A DNA stretch of 64,000 nt from Cubamyces lactineus (Eukaryota > Basidiomycota > Agaricomycetes > Polyporales > Polyporaceae). Each line of letters begins with the position of its first letter. Position 1 is the first letter of the stretch. Positions 22,846 through 35,272 of the stretch are shown piece after piece. The translations under genes were made by a program, and so were the position numbers. Location of the stretch: contig JACDTU010000001.1 of assembly GCA_022376465.1 (NCBI GenBank), forward strand, positions 248,001-312,000, read 5' to 3'. The notes under the pieces were generated by a model. The model was not told where the DNA came from, ran no database searches, and worked only from the letters and a program-made list of their open reading frames with translations.

Positions 22846-25049
22846 ATGTCTATGGAAGAGAGGTGTGTACTACTCTGAGTTACGAATTCGAAGAAGTTCT
22901 AATGCGGCCTGTCTACGCAGTTCTTCTCCGCCACCAGCTGGTTCAAAGCGAGGCATGGCTTTCTGGATGGTTTTCGCCTCAAACTTGCTAGTCGACATGT
23001 TATCCGCTCTTGACCTCGTGAGTCGGCCTCTTCAGTCCAACTAGAGTAAACGACTCATACATTCACCTCCAGACTGCAATATCTACCGCCCTCCCGACCA
23101 TAGTGGAACAACTTCACGGTACTGACTTCATATGGGCCGGGAGCGCGTACACCATCGCGTCCACTGCGATATTGCCACTCATTGGGGGCCTCGTTTCGGC
23201 ATTCGGGCGAAAACCAGTGCTAGTGGCGTTCATCCTCACCTTTGCTGTTGGATCCGCGATATCTGGTGCAGCGCAGAGCATGAACATGCTAATCGCGGGA
23301 CGAAGTACGTAGCAATGGAGCTTGGAAGCGGACTACGCTGATGTGGAATCTAGCTGTGCAAGGCCTCGGAGGCGGCGGCTGCATTGCAATTACCGAGATC
23401 ATATACGCTGACCTTGTCCCACTTCCGGAGCGAGGGAAATTCCAAGGAATCACAGCTTCGTAAGTCCCGCAATGCAGACTCTCACTGGCCTCAACTTACG
23501 GGTGAGCATTCGCATAGTGTCTGGGCGTTTGCGTGGTAAGTACAGCTATCCTGGGGCTCGATGACTGGTCGAGACCACTAATACCAATTCAGTGCAATAG
23601 GTCCTCCGATTGGTGGTGCTCTCGCTGACACAGGCGCATGGCGCTGGCTATTCTTCCTCAACCTTCCTCTATGTGGCCTTGCTGTTCTTTTGACTACGGT
23701 ATTCCTGCGCGTCCATACGCCGAAGGCGAGCTTGAGTGAGAAGATCATGCAAATGGACTGGATGTAAGTCGCAAGTTCATCATGCGTCATATGAGCGGGC
23801 ATTCTCATGCTATGTACAGAGGCATCACTGTCATGATTGGAAGCACCATTTCGATCTTGCTCGCCATCACATGGGGTGGGCTGCAATTTCCGTGGACGTC
23901 GGCGCACGTCCTGGCTCCTCTGATCATCGGCGCCATCGGCATACTGGTATTCTTCGCCTTGGAAATGTTCTGGTTGAAAGGGCCGACAGTAAGCCTGGGG
24001 TCTGATATCATCTCAATCACAGGGCACTCATAGACGTTGCTGATAGGTTCCTCGGTTCTTCTTCACAAGTCGGACCACGTTCAGTGGGCAAGTGTATGAA
24101 CATCTGGGTTCATGACGTACGCTCATTGCTCTCGTGTCACAGCTATCTGGGAACATTCTTCCATGGTATTGTCTCTTTGGCTGCAGTGTGTACGTAGTGC
24201 GGAGTATCCGTCGCTGTTGCTTACAACTGACGCAACCAACAGACTATCTGCCAGTCTATTTCCAAGCAACACAGGGAGCGTCTGCAGTAGGGTCAGGTGT
24301 CGACCTGTTCCCTCTCTGCTTGACCATCCCCGCATTCGCTATCGCGACGGGCCTCTCTGTCCAGATTGTCGACCGCTACCGCCCCCAGAACTATATTGGA
24401 TGGGCGTTCATCATCGTCGGCTTTGGCGTGCTCAGCATTCTCGACGAGAACAGCTCGCGCGCGGCGTATATCGGATCCCAGGTTCCCCTGGGCGTCGGAT
24501 TGGGCATCATCTGGATTAGTACCCAGTTTCCTATCCTTGCGCCGCTTCCATTCTCCAACAGCGCTCATGCCCTGGCGTTCTTCACGTTCCTACGGTGCTT
24601 CGCTCAGGTCCGTCTCCGTTCTCCGCTTGCATTCTGATATGTCCGCTCATTCGCGCGCCCAGAGCTGGGGCATCGTCGTCGGAGGCACGATCCTGCAGAA
24701 TGAGCTCCTGAAGAACCTCCCCCAGGCGTTCCGGACGCAGTTCCCGGAGGGTGTCCAAATCGCGTACGCGGTCATTCCCTCGATATCGAGCCTCCCAGGG
24801 GCGTTGAAAGATGAAGTTCGTGCGGTGTTCGCGCGCGCAACGCGCCTGATCTGGCAGGTCATGATAGGCGTCTCTGGTGCGGGCCTGCTGAGCGTGCTTC
24901 TGATGCGCGAGAAGAAGCTGAGGCAAGATATGGACCAGAAGTGGGGGCTGAAGGATGACAAGACGCTGACAGCGGAGTCGCAAGAGAAGGTGATGAACAC
25001 GGTCAGCGATGATGTTCAGTTGGTGGAGGTACCACTCTCCGTGACATGA
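22846..25049 (+). CDS. MFS transporter, DHA2-like (MFS-b)
   Basis: Paralogue of MFS-a. I place the start at 22846: the short exon MSMEE ends in a split Ser codon and joins SSPPPAGSKRGMAFWMVFASNL-type helix 1 text, parallel to the tiny first exon of MFS-a. Diagnostic blocks are DFIWAGSAYTIASTAILPLIG, motif A VSAFGRKPVLVAF, AVQGLGGGGCIAITEIIYAD, GGALADTGAWRWLFFLNLP, ITWGGLQFPWTSAHVLAPL, YLPVYFQATQGASAVGSGV and PFSNSAHALAFFTFLRCFAQ. The cytoplasmic tail ends EVPLSVT with TGA at 25047-25049. A 14-helix proton antiporter exporting small molecules is inferred. It is oriented towards P450-b and separated from it by about 1 kb, mirroring MFS-a and P450-a. Confidence 0.85.
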
Positions 25050-26018
25050 ATATCTTACTAGCACTGTCCCTCCTCAACCAAGTGTTTGCTCCAGCCGGAC
25101 CTGCAGAAGCAAGGCTCGGAACGCGCATTGCATGGCCTAAGCCGTTCGAGGTACTTGTGCAGGCTGCATGCCGTATGCCTTATAACATCAGCTTGAACGT
25201 TGCACGCTGCATGATGATACGTGGTCAGCGGACCTGTCGCGGTATTCATGTAGGATGCCGGCCAGCGCGTACTGCGCGAGGCATCTCGGCGTAGGACGGT
25301 CGTAGGACGGCGAATGTAAGACTTCATTGGCAATCGAGCGTACCGCCGGCGGCAGTCGTGCTTGAGTTAGCAGAAAAATAGTTAGTTGTGACGAATATTT
25401 CGAAAGAGTTCAATTCAAATTCTGGGCGGACCCCGGAGACCCGAACACCATCTGCTCGCGTTACTTTCCGGGTTCGGCAACTTGGTACCATCTCTTGACT
25501 ACAATGCATCGCGAAGTCGAAGATTCAGTGCTCACCAACAGAACATAGGATGAGAATGAGAAGCTGCCGCTATACGCCGGAAATACATGTCAGTAAGGAA
25601 ATGCCAGCACAATGTTTATGTGACCGTATACGTGGGCGCTCATGATACCCCTGCCTTCGTAGCGCTTCATGCCAGAGCCACGGGGGGTGTGTCCGAAGCC
25701 CTCGCCGTCTACGAGTTCCGGATCGCAGTGGTCCCTGACCATCCTTGGCATCTCCGAAAGTGTTTGTATCATGGATACCGCACGTTTGAGGATCTGGTGC
25801 GGCTGAGATGCCTCCTCATCTGCTATCGTTGGGTCTCGAAGCTCTGCTCAGTGCTACGATCACATTCTTGCGGACCAGCCTGCGTTGAGAGTGCAGAATC
25901 CCAGTCGTCTGACGGGCGTATCTGCTTCTAAACGGTAAGAAAACCTCATAAGTCGCGGGGTAACCTGCCGCTCACACCTTTCAGCTTATCTCTACGCTAC
26001 GTCAACTATAGTGATAAC
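25050..26018. other. intergenic between MFS-b and P450-b
   Basis: A plus-strand frame at 25587-25931 (114 codons) has no recognisable family and is overlapped by an antisense frame. Otherwise non-coding, including the presumed P450-b promoter. Confidence 0.45.
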
Positions 26019-28227
26019 ATGATGCATCTGACGGCGGTCGTCGCAAGTGTGGTGCGTCTAACGAGTTGAAGATGTGGAGTATCTGTCTTGCTCACTATTC
26101 GCCAGGGTACTTGTGTTGCATTCCGTGGTCGCTATATCCGAGGCGACTACGCTTTGTTGCTCCTGGTGGTCGCTTTTACAACACTGTATGGCTATCTTCG
26201 AAGAACCTCTTCGCCTGATCGTGTCGCGCCTTTCATCGCGGCAGTCCAGTATTCCGCTGTATATGCCTTGACGACTACTCTCATCACTATCGTTTATCGC
26301 CTCTCTCCTTGGCATCCTCTTGCGTCTTATCCGGGTCCTCATCTGGCCAAACTCACTAGCTTGTGGCTGTCGTACATATCCTCCACTGGACAACGTTTCG
26401 ATATAATTGACAAGCTCCATCAAGAATATGGACCCTTCCTACGAATTGGTAAGAGCAACGCCACATAACTTGTGGCCCCTCTTGCTCATCCGACGCAGGA
26501 CCCAATCATCTCTCTATCAACTCGTCTTCCGCTACTTCGCTCTACATCAACATGGAGAAGAGCGAAGCGTATCGCTACCCCGGGCATAACAACGCTGTAG
26601 CCCTCTTTTTTAAACAGGATCTTCCCGAGAACCATCGTACTCGCAAACGGGTGTGGCAAGGATTTTTCACCCCGACTAGGTACTCATTTTGAGCGTCTAC
26701 CTGAATGTCGTTCCTAGTGACCCATTCTACACAGTGTCACCGGTCTTATACCTCAGCTTGATCGTCGGACTTGGGAACTCATTCAGACCCTGGCACGCCG
26801 CCAAGCAGGGGATCCACGAAGGACAGTCAATCTCGCGGAGACCATGTATCACTGGTCGCACGATTTCATGGTAAGCCCACGTCCGAGTCTCATGCCTTCG
26901 GTTACTTCTATCTGTATGACTCTAATCCTAACTTTTCAAAGGGCGATATGGTCTTTGGAGGATGCAATTCCTTGGCGAGTTTCGATGCCCAACACCGGTC
27001 ATATTGTCTCTCATCGTAACACAGGAGTTGATGAAGAACGGAGATCCGCACGGTATCATTCATAATGGTAAGGTGGCACTTGGCCTGCTAGACAGGTTCG
27101 TCAAAGATCAAGGACCTCGGAAGCTCGCGCATAGCTTTGACGTACTCTTGACAGCCTCGGCCAGACTCCCTGGTTACTCGACATCTTGTGGTACGTGCCC
27201 GCGACCAAAAGCATGCATACGCTGGAGCATTTGGCCGCCGAAATGATGCGCACGCGGGTGAAAAGTAAGGACCTCCCCGAGTTCCGCGATCTCACCTCAT
27301 ACCTTGTAGGTATCTATCGTTTTTGCTGATTTGCACCTACTTACGCCTTCGCAGCTTGAGGCCGACGTCCCTCAGAACGAACTTGAGGCAGACTCAGTTG
27401 TCGCAATCATGGGAGGTATGCGAACCCATCCGCACTGTTTTTGTGGCCTTTCGTTGATTTGCACACGTAGGTTCTGACAATACGTCAATCACGATCTCGC
27501 TCGCCATCTTCTTCCTTCTCTCGCACAAGCAGTACTACCATCGTCTTCGTGAGGAGCTCTTTGCCGCGTTCCCGGACCCGATGTCGTCGATACAGATGGA
27601 CGAGCTCGCGGCACTCCCGTTCCTCAACGGGGTGATCAATGAAACTCTTCGCCTGGAATCGCCATACTATAATCCTCGGATCGTGCCTCGCGGTGGCGTA
27701 CAAATGGACGGACACTTTATCCCTGAGGGAACGATTGTGGCTATCGCCGCCCATTCAGTACAGACGAGCTCGGACCATTTCTTTCCGGATCCCAAGGTAA
27801 GCCTGCCAGATCAGATCAGACCTAGGTACTGATACTGAATCCGGCCTCTGGCTAGGAATTTCGTCCAGAGAGATGGCTTCCCCAGGGGCTCGGACCGCAG
27901 ACAATCACGAACAAGGCTGTTCTCGCGTCGTTCTCGTTCGGTAAGTTCTCCATTGTCATATCGCAAGCCATTGGGGACATGCCTCGGGCTGACGCGGCTA
28001 TCTGTCCAGGGCCGTATTACTGCATTGGCAAACCTCTGGCGTACCACCAGATGCGCTACGCTCTCACTCGACTCACCCTCGCCTTCGACATGGAGTTTGA
28101 GAAGGGCTTCGACGCGGCGGCGTTCCGCGACGGAATCCAGAATATGCGTACGATGTTCCTGAAGAAGGAATTACGCGTGAGCATGCAGAAGCGGCCCGGG
28201 GTAGATTTTGAGAAATTTGTATACTGA
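26019..28227 (+). CDS. cytochrome P450 monooxygenase (P450-b)
   Basis: Paralogue of P450-a. It begins MMHLTAVVASV (ATG at 26019; 26022 is equally possible), then, after an intron, the N-terminal helices and hinge SPWHPLASYPGP. Further exons give QRFDIIDKLHQEYGPFLRIG, PNHLSINSSSATSLYINMEK, the region around YRYPGHNNAVALFFKQDLPE, and MYHWSHDFM-GDMVFGGCNSL. The I-helix is GGSDNTS, the K-helix ETLR, then FRPERWLPQGLGP and the haem loop FSFGPYYCIGKPLA, with the same intron inside the Gly codon as in P450-a. The intron after GGCNSL appears to use a GC donor where P450-a has GT. The C-terminus KRPGVDFEKFVY ends at 28227. All key residues are present, so it is probably functional; substrate unknown. 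Confidence 0.86.
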
Positions 28228-28695
28228 GCGGACGAATCTATATCATGTGCACGTTCACAGCATGAACGGACAATCAGTCCTCAGGCTGTATTGCACGGTT
28301 CAGTCTCACGTTGAGAGGGAGTTAGTAGAGGCAATCTTCGCCAATGTCACCTGGACCCTCAGCAGTTTTCTAAACTAACGTCATGACGGCGGCCTTGAGT
28401 CGCCTCCTTGGTCAAGTACTGTCCAACACTCTTATCTGATTGGCGGTATTCTGGAAAACGACGCGACAGCGTACGAGGCACAGTGCAAGTATGGAGTAAT
28501 GACACTTGGTGTACTACACAGGTATCTGATCTGCCAAGCATCCTCCTCCTCGTCATCAACCCAGAAATCGTATATATAGGAGCCTAAATCAATCTCGATA
28601 TGCATACAGCCCACTACTGCCCATAAATAATAGTGCAAGCGCACACCAGGAAGCATAGAATCGGACCTAACAAATTGAAGGGCAAACCTTAGTCC
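28228..28695. other. convergent intergenic region between P450-b and DUF6534 gene A
   Basis: The 3' regions of two genes facing each other. Only short chance frames are present; no repeat was seen. Confidence 0.5.
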
Positions 28696-31000
28696 TCAGA
28701 TCGCATGCGCTGAACCGCTGGCGCTGAGGCCCGAAGGCCCAGAGCCCAAGACGTGCGCCTGCACGGTGACATGGCCCTCCAGTCTTCCCTTCTGCAGCCT
28801 CTGCATCGCGTGACTAGATCCGCCCGAGGTCTTGCTGTTGAGAAAGAGTGGCTAAGGGACGTGGCGACAGCCATCTGAGTTAGCAGCTGCGGCCGACCCA
28901 AGAGACTATCTAATAAGACGACTTACCGAAGACATAATTCCACTCGTGGTCTCTGTGTCAGGACGCGGTTGTCTGAACAACCCGACGACACCTGCGAGCA
29001 CTCCACTGTCTTCTCCAGAGGCGAAGGATCGTCTGAAATTCAAGCTAGAGATTGGATTAATAGGCAGCATTCCATGTCCGGAATTTCCGTTGACGAGAGG
29101 ACTCACGCCGCTAGAACAGAGTTGACGTAGACTATGTATCTAGTAATGAGCCTGGATGCGGCCGTAATGACATACGAGTACGCACGCTTCGCAGCGACAG
29201 AGTCGCATCCGATGTAAATCATGTTGCTTGGGGAGACAAGCGCCTGAGACCATGAACAACTCAAGAGGGGGCAAGAGACGAGCATGGGGGAGAACTTACG
29301 AAGATGAAGATGAGAGCACTGAATATACTACAGCTGGTGTATTAGAATCAGCACCCCGCGTTCGAGCGAAGTAGCGTACTCAGTGAGAAGCCCTGTATTC
29401 ATACAGCGTGGTGAGCGAAAAGGTCCAATCTGGTTATGCGTCTACCAGACTCACCTGTGCACATAGCATACAGAATCAAGACATCGATCATCGAGTCCGT
29501 CCTACCACATTTTCGTTAGACAGTCTGATCGGAGTGTATTGTCCTCTTCACAATACGTACCGTCTGAAGCCGGTTCGGCTCCGATTCAGAGTCAGGATGA
29601 GGACACCGGTCAGCAACACGTCGGCCAAGACCACGATTCCGAATGCGACGGATATCAGCCACTTGAACGGAATTTGCCGTTAACACAATAGCAGAATGCT
29701 TAAGGTTGGATAGACTGACTGCAAATTTGCGGAAATCGGTGTAGGATGGTTCAACAAACCTACAGAAAGGTGAGCCGTTGAGTATACTTCAAGTGTGAGG
29801 TCTAAGGAGTGACGCTACGTACGCCTTGACAGACAGGGCTGCGAAATAGTCCGTACACTCAGCGTGCTCGAAAACATAGGTCGCATACTAGAGATACTCA
29901 CTAATCGAACAGCCTGACCGAGACGAAGAAGACGTGAGCTGATTCTCATGGAAAAGGCTGTATGACCATGGCAAGTGCCTACCTAGCTCCGCAAGGAACA
30001 TTATGGCCTAGCCACCGATGAGTAACGTCATTGACAACATTGCCTTTCAACTGGTGCGTACCGTGGCGAGAACCAAGAGCCGGTATTGGCGGCCCACTAG
30101 CCCCATAAATGATCGCGGTTCACCGCCGGCTGCTCTTGGAGATATAACGAACCTACTCACAGAGGTAGACGCGCCGCGCATAGAAGCTGATACGTCCGTG
30201 TAAGAACGCAGTTTTGACACGGACTGCACTCAGGCTCACCATTGACAGGAGATGATCGTCACGCCCTGAGCTGGATGTGAGAATAGGCGTTACGTTCCCG
30301 CAAATGGACGCACAACTAGAACAGACAAGAGCTGTACGTTATGGTGTCAGTAAGTAGGAATGCGCTGTATTGTCGATGCTCTCTACTCACATTGATGGAC
30401 CTACACAACGTCGACGACTCAAACAGTCAAGAATTGTTATTCCTGCAGCACCAAAACAACGCTCACCAAACGCCCGTATAGAGACGGAGTGGATCAAAAT
30501 AGTTCTCAACGAGATACCAGTACCTATTGTCGTCTTGTTAGTGCGGCAAAAGGTGTAGGTTAGATGCGGACTTACGAGATGTGCATGCATACGACCGTAT
30601 GAAATGTGTCGAGCGTGCTATTCCTTCTTTAAGCAGCAGCATTCAGCCCAGTCAGTGAGTCGCGCTCACAGTAGCCCCACCACCTAGAAGTTCGTGAGTC
30701 TCTAGAGCACGAAACCTCCGAAAGAAGACGTACGTATATCTTGGTTCCTGGAGAATCCGAGCTAGAGAGTCGGAAGTAGCGGTATGCCTGGTGCAAGGTT
30801 ACTCCGTAGAGTCTGAGAACGGTCGATTAATTGTCAGATTCATGGCGTAGTCAGAGAGTGCGGTGGAAGACATACATTAGGCTCACATATGTTCCAATCA
30901 GCACGGCGCCGTAGGTGCCGTTGAGAGAAGGTAGTTTAGGGAACAAGGAGGAAGGGTCAGTTGCAGAGCTCGCAGCGGAGTTCGCCAGGGGAAGAGACAT
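28696..31000 (-). CDS. DUF6534-family membrane protein (gene A)
   Basis: The start at 31000 (MSLPLANSAASSATDPSS) leads to LPSLNGTYGAVLIGTYVSLM at the conserved first intron. The C-terminal exons read LNFRRSFASGEDSGVLAG and VVGLFRQPRPDTETTSGIMSS. The last exon, after a CAGCAAG tandem-type acceptor, gives TSGGSSHAMQRLQKGRLEGH and ends SGSAHAI with TGA at 28696-28698. The QKGRLE-x-H stretch in the tail is shared with gene B and supports this splice choice; using the first AG of the pair would stop after a few codons. Gene A is closest to gene B, a recent tandem duplicate. Multi-pass membrane protein of unknown function, tail-to-tail with P450-b. Confidence 0.8.
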
Positions 31001-31788
31001 CTCGGGAGCCAATATTGGCCCCATTCTTGTCATAGTCTGGCTTATAAGGCTTGTTGTACAGCATTCTCGTGAACACCCCGGCATTCCGAGTCGTTCGGTG
31101 ACGAACGCTAGAAATTCCTTCCCTCGAACGAAGTGAATTTGCCATCATGCGAATATCTTCGTTCGTGCCGCGCATCGAGAAGAAGTCTGCTCGAGTCGCT
31201 CTAACTCCAGAGAAGGAAGATGCATGCCGCATCCCTACGATGGTGGCATGATTGGGGTAAGTTTGACGAAGGCAAATTACAGCAATTGTTGCCCGACGGT
31301 ACAGCTGGAGAAGCACACCTTGAACGGGGCTGATCAGGGATCGCAGTAAAGCTTGACAACTGCCCTTCCCGAGACTTGTCTTTGGATTCAACCTAGACTT
31401 GACAGATGAGTTCGCCTCGCATATCTAGCCTCACACAGATGCACCCGGGGCAGCCATCATCAGCGACGTTTTCATACTTCCCTTCGTATTCTCGCATGGA
31501 CGTCGATATTCACTCCACCGGTCTCGTGGTGAGCATTGGCAGCGGGATAACGTTAACGGGGCTACTTACTGCGCAAAGAAGTGATACCGAACTTACGCTC
31601 AGACGATAGTGATCTGCCAGTGCATGACGGGCAACAGCAGGAGGATTGGCCTCGGGCGGCAGATTGCAACGCACTGATCGCCGCCCTAGTCAGGAAACGT
31701 GCGTGAGATTCGCTGGAAATAATCAAGTAGGACAATAATACATCTGTCGAAGGATGAGCGGCACCGACGAGGATGTGCTATTCGATAA
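31001..31788. other. intergenic between DUF6534 genes B and A
   Basis: Promoter side of gene A and 3' side of gene B. A minus-strand frame at 30957-31391 extends upstream of the gene A start in another frame and is not supported. Nothing else seen. Confidence 0.45.
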
Positions 31789-34051
31789 CTAATCCTCTAT
31801 ATGCGGCCCGATGTTTAGAACCTGTGACTGGGATATGTGCTCTTCTAGCCGACCCTTCTGCGGTTGTTGCCTGGGCGCGCTTGAAACTATACTATTGAGG
31901 AAGATCGGCTAAACGGTTCGATCACGTTTGCGTGAGATGTGGCATATATTATCACTCTAGATAAAGTACTTACTCCAGAAACGCTCTGTTCATTGGCGGA
32001 CTCCGTGTCAGGGCGCGGCCGTCTGAATAAGTCGACAACGCCGGCCAGCGCCCCGTTGTCTTCTCCGGAGATGAATGACTGCCGGAAGTTCAACCTGAAA
32101 GGCGACCGAGTAGTCAGTACTTGATGCACTCCTTGACAGTGAGCGATTGCACTGACGCTGCGAGTACGGAGTTGACGTAGACTGCCGACGAGTAGTGAGC
32201 CTAAATGGATACCGTCTCAAGCCAGAACCACGCACGCTTCGCGGCGACACTGTCGCATCCAACATAGATCATCTCATTTGGTAATATGAGTGCCTACAGA
32301 GTAGGACATTCGGTACTCAAATATGGCTTGAATGCGGTGTTGACTCACGAATAGGAAGCTGAGGACGCTGAATAGGCTAGAAAATGGATGTTGTCTCGTG
32401 AGGTAGGCGTTCCCGAGCCCTGACCAAGTGGAGAGGTCAACGTACTCAGTGACGAGCCCTGATAATGTGACGTCGTGAGCGAATGGCCCAAGGGTTACTC
32501 GGAGGTATCGTACCTGTGCACATAGCGTAGAGGATCAACACATCGATCATGGAGTCGGTACTAGAGACTCGCTGCTCGTTAGGTGTCAAGCGGCTGGGTA
32601 ATGCGATGGACTTCTTACCGTCTAAATCCAGTGCGACTGCGATTCAACGCGAGGATGAGGACCCCAGTCAGCAAGGCATCGGCGACTACCGCGATCCCAA
32701 AGCCGGCTGAGATCAGCCACTAGTGTTGATGTCCGCCATTAGTACTAGCAACAAACGTTGAACTACTGAAGACGCTAACCGTGACTTTGCGAAATTGGCT
32801 GAAGTCCGGTAAGACAAATCTGTGGAATCACAACTACATGAGTGATACATTCTCAGAATGAGGCGAAGAACTTCGTACGCTTGTACAGCCGAGGCTATGT
32901 GCGAGCAGGTTGAGCCGGGGACGCACATACTAGTATATCACAGGAGCGGAGCGCTCACCTATGGCACAGCCTGAAAGGAAGGCATACTGAGCATAAGGCG
33001 ACCTCCGAGCAGACAATACATGTACCTACCTAACTCCGCTATGAACATGATAACCTAGAGATCGTTGAGTTCACCGACAGTCCTCCGAAGTTCGGAACCT
33101 TACCGTGACTAAAACTAAGTACCGATATTGGCGACCCACTGGTCTCATATATCCAAGGTTAGGTGAAGCCACATAGATGGGTTCGGGGCACGTACAAAGA
33201 TAGACACGCCGTGCATAGAAGCTATGCATACAAAGTTGAGCCGTGACATGGGAATGTGTCTCCATCTCGGAACTCACCATTGACAGCAGATGATCGTTAC
33301 ACCCTGAGGAAGTCGTGAGATAGGAAGAACCAGAGTTGGGATGGGACATACCACAACTACTGACAAAACCTATTGTCGCCAGTCAAACCACAGGCAATAC
33401 AAAACAACGCCGATATACTCACGTTGATGGACCTGCGAACGGTGCCCGTCAGCAAAGGGTGTACCTGAGATTCCATCAACGAGGCTTACCAGACTCCAGT
33501 ATATAGTCGAAGGGGATCGAAGTAGTTTTGAACGAGATACCAGTAACTGTAGAGGCCGTCAATAACGTCTAGCTGTGATCTCGAGAGGAATTGATCGTGT
33601 TTACTCACCACATATGCATGCACAATACCGTGTGGAACGTGTCGAGCACCCTGGTATATGATCTCGTTTAGAGATCCCCGCGAGTCCGTGTTGAGATCGC
33701 GAGACTTACAGAAGCCCAGCCACCTAAGTGGAGGCATCAGAATGCGAAGGCGGGATGTGGACAGAGCTCACGTACGTAGTACTTTGTTGCCGAGGAGTCC
33801 GAAGTAGAGAGTCGCGAGTAGCGATACGCTTGATGTAATGTCATTCCGTACAGTCTGAAGAAGGGAAGTCGAGTTTAGACAGGCATGGGAGCGACTGCAT
33901 GTATTGAACGAGTTGAATTCGCTTACATCAGGCTCACATAGGTCCCGATGAGGACTGCGCCGTAGGTGTTCTTTAAAGAAGGCGCCTGAGGCAACACTGG
34001 CAACGGGTCGACGGCGGGGCTCGTCGCGGTAACGTTTGCTGGCAAGGTCAT
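31789..34051 (-). CDS. DUF6534-family membrane protein (gene B)
   Basis: The start at 34051 (MTLPANVTATSPAVDPLPVL) leads to APSLKNTYGAVLIGTYVSLM, then an intron at the family-wide site. The C-terminal part reads LNFRQSFISGEDNGALAG and VVDLFRRPRPDTESANEQSVSG. The final exon, after a TTTAG acceptor, gives PIFLNSIVSSAPRQQ, QKGRLEEHISQSQ and a tail ending GPHIED, with TAG at 31789-31791. Near-identity of the LNFR...RPDTE block to gene A marks the two as the youngest pair of the array. Intron-exon layout is parallel throughout. Function unknown. Confidence 0.8.
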
Positions 34052-35272
34052 GATGACTTCCTGGGGTGGGCTCCCGGTTCTGTTTCTGAAGGTGACTGAT
34101 TCATATAAATCGCTGGTGCAATAGTCCTATGATCACTACGCGCGCTCCAGTGCCTGCAGCAAACGCGCGCTACTCCAGGACAAAGTGCCATCAGCGGTGA
34201 TACGAACATCTTGTGGAGGCCGCGAACCCGTTTGCGGAGCACGCCGGCGAAGCAGTACTCCCTCATTCTGAATAGAGAGAATAGATGACAGTGCCGGCGG
34301 CCTGCCGCATCTCGACAGGTGATGCTGATGGATCGCGGAGACGATGTTCTACCCTCCTTCAGACGGAAGACGGACGCGGGCTGTGCATTTTGCAATGCAC
34401 GCCTGGGGTTGAAACGGATCAGCGATCGCAGCAATTTGCTTGAAGTGAGGAGCAGCAAGATGGCCTCGCAAACGGCTGAGGTCGTACCGCAGGATGTAAA
34501 TTGATGCACTTGCCACAATCGATGTCTCGGTTTCCGTACGGAGTTCCTCGAAGGTTGTACCGAGGCTCTTCCATCGGTCTCGCGACGGCGACCAGGTACC
34601 GTCTTCATCATGAGTCGCGAAGCTGAGGAACATATTCAAGGGCATAGATTGCTCGAAGCATCACTGAGATGGTGAGTAATTCCTCTACATCACGCAAGCT
34701 GCCCTCACTCGCCACCACGTAGCAGTACTGAGTAAGTTGCGCGACTTCGAGTAGCTGCCAGGAGGACTTTGTTCATACACTGAGTTTGTTCTCGGTGCTT
34801 CATGTGAGAATGAGAGCCAGTGTTCGCAATCAGAAGGCGGCCGGAAGGGCCCAGAATCTCAACAGGTGGTGTGAAGACGCAAATCGAATTGGGTGCGCCT
34901 GGGAGAATGCTTTGGGCGCCTATGTATCAACGCGAGTTAGACGCCAATGGACGCCGGGTTGCTTCTGCAGTCCGCCATTGAGGGCAGTAGGCTAGCGTTT
35001 GCTCAAATTTAGTTCCTTGTCTTCCTCCTCCTCCTCCGTACATCAGCAGTCAGCAAGCGCGAAACAGAGTACTTCGTATACATGCAGATGGTGGTGTTAA
35101 TAGATAGGTACAGGCAATTCTTTGAATACACAAGTCATTGAGTACATAGGCCGCTAGACCGACACACTGTCCAATCCCCCGAGACGTCGTAGTACAGGGA
35201 AGAAAACAAAACTACCCCAACGGGCATCAGGGAGACTGCTGTGCGTCGAGCTTCCCCGCCTCGGTGCAAACA
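34052..35272. other. intergenic between DUF6534 genes C and B, with a possible small decayed gene
   Basis: On the minus strand, 34349-34645 encodes 98 residues beginning MPLNMFLSFATHDEDGTWSP with protein-like composition. After one stop the same neighbourhood continues open (PPALSSILSIQNEGVLL) to about 34130. This may be a small unrecognised gene, possibly broken, but no family is evident and the overlapping 187-codon frame at 34048-34611 confuses the picture. Around 35020 there is a short CTC repeat. Confidence 0.3.
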
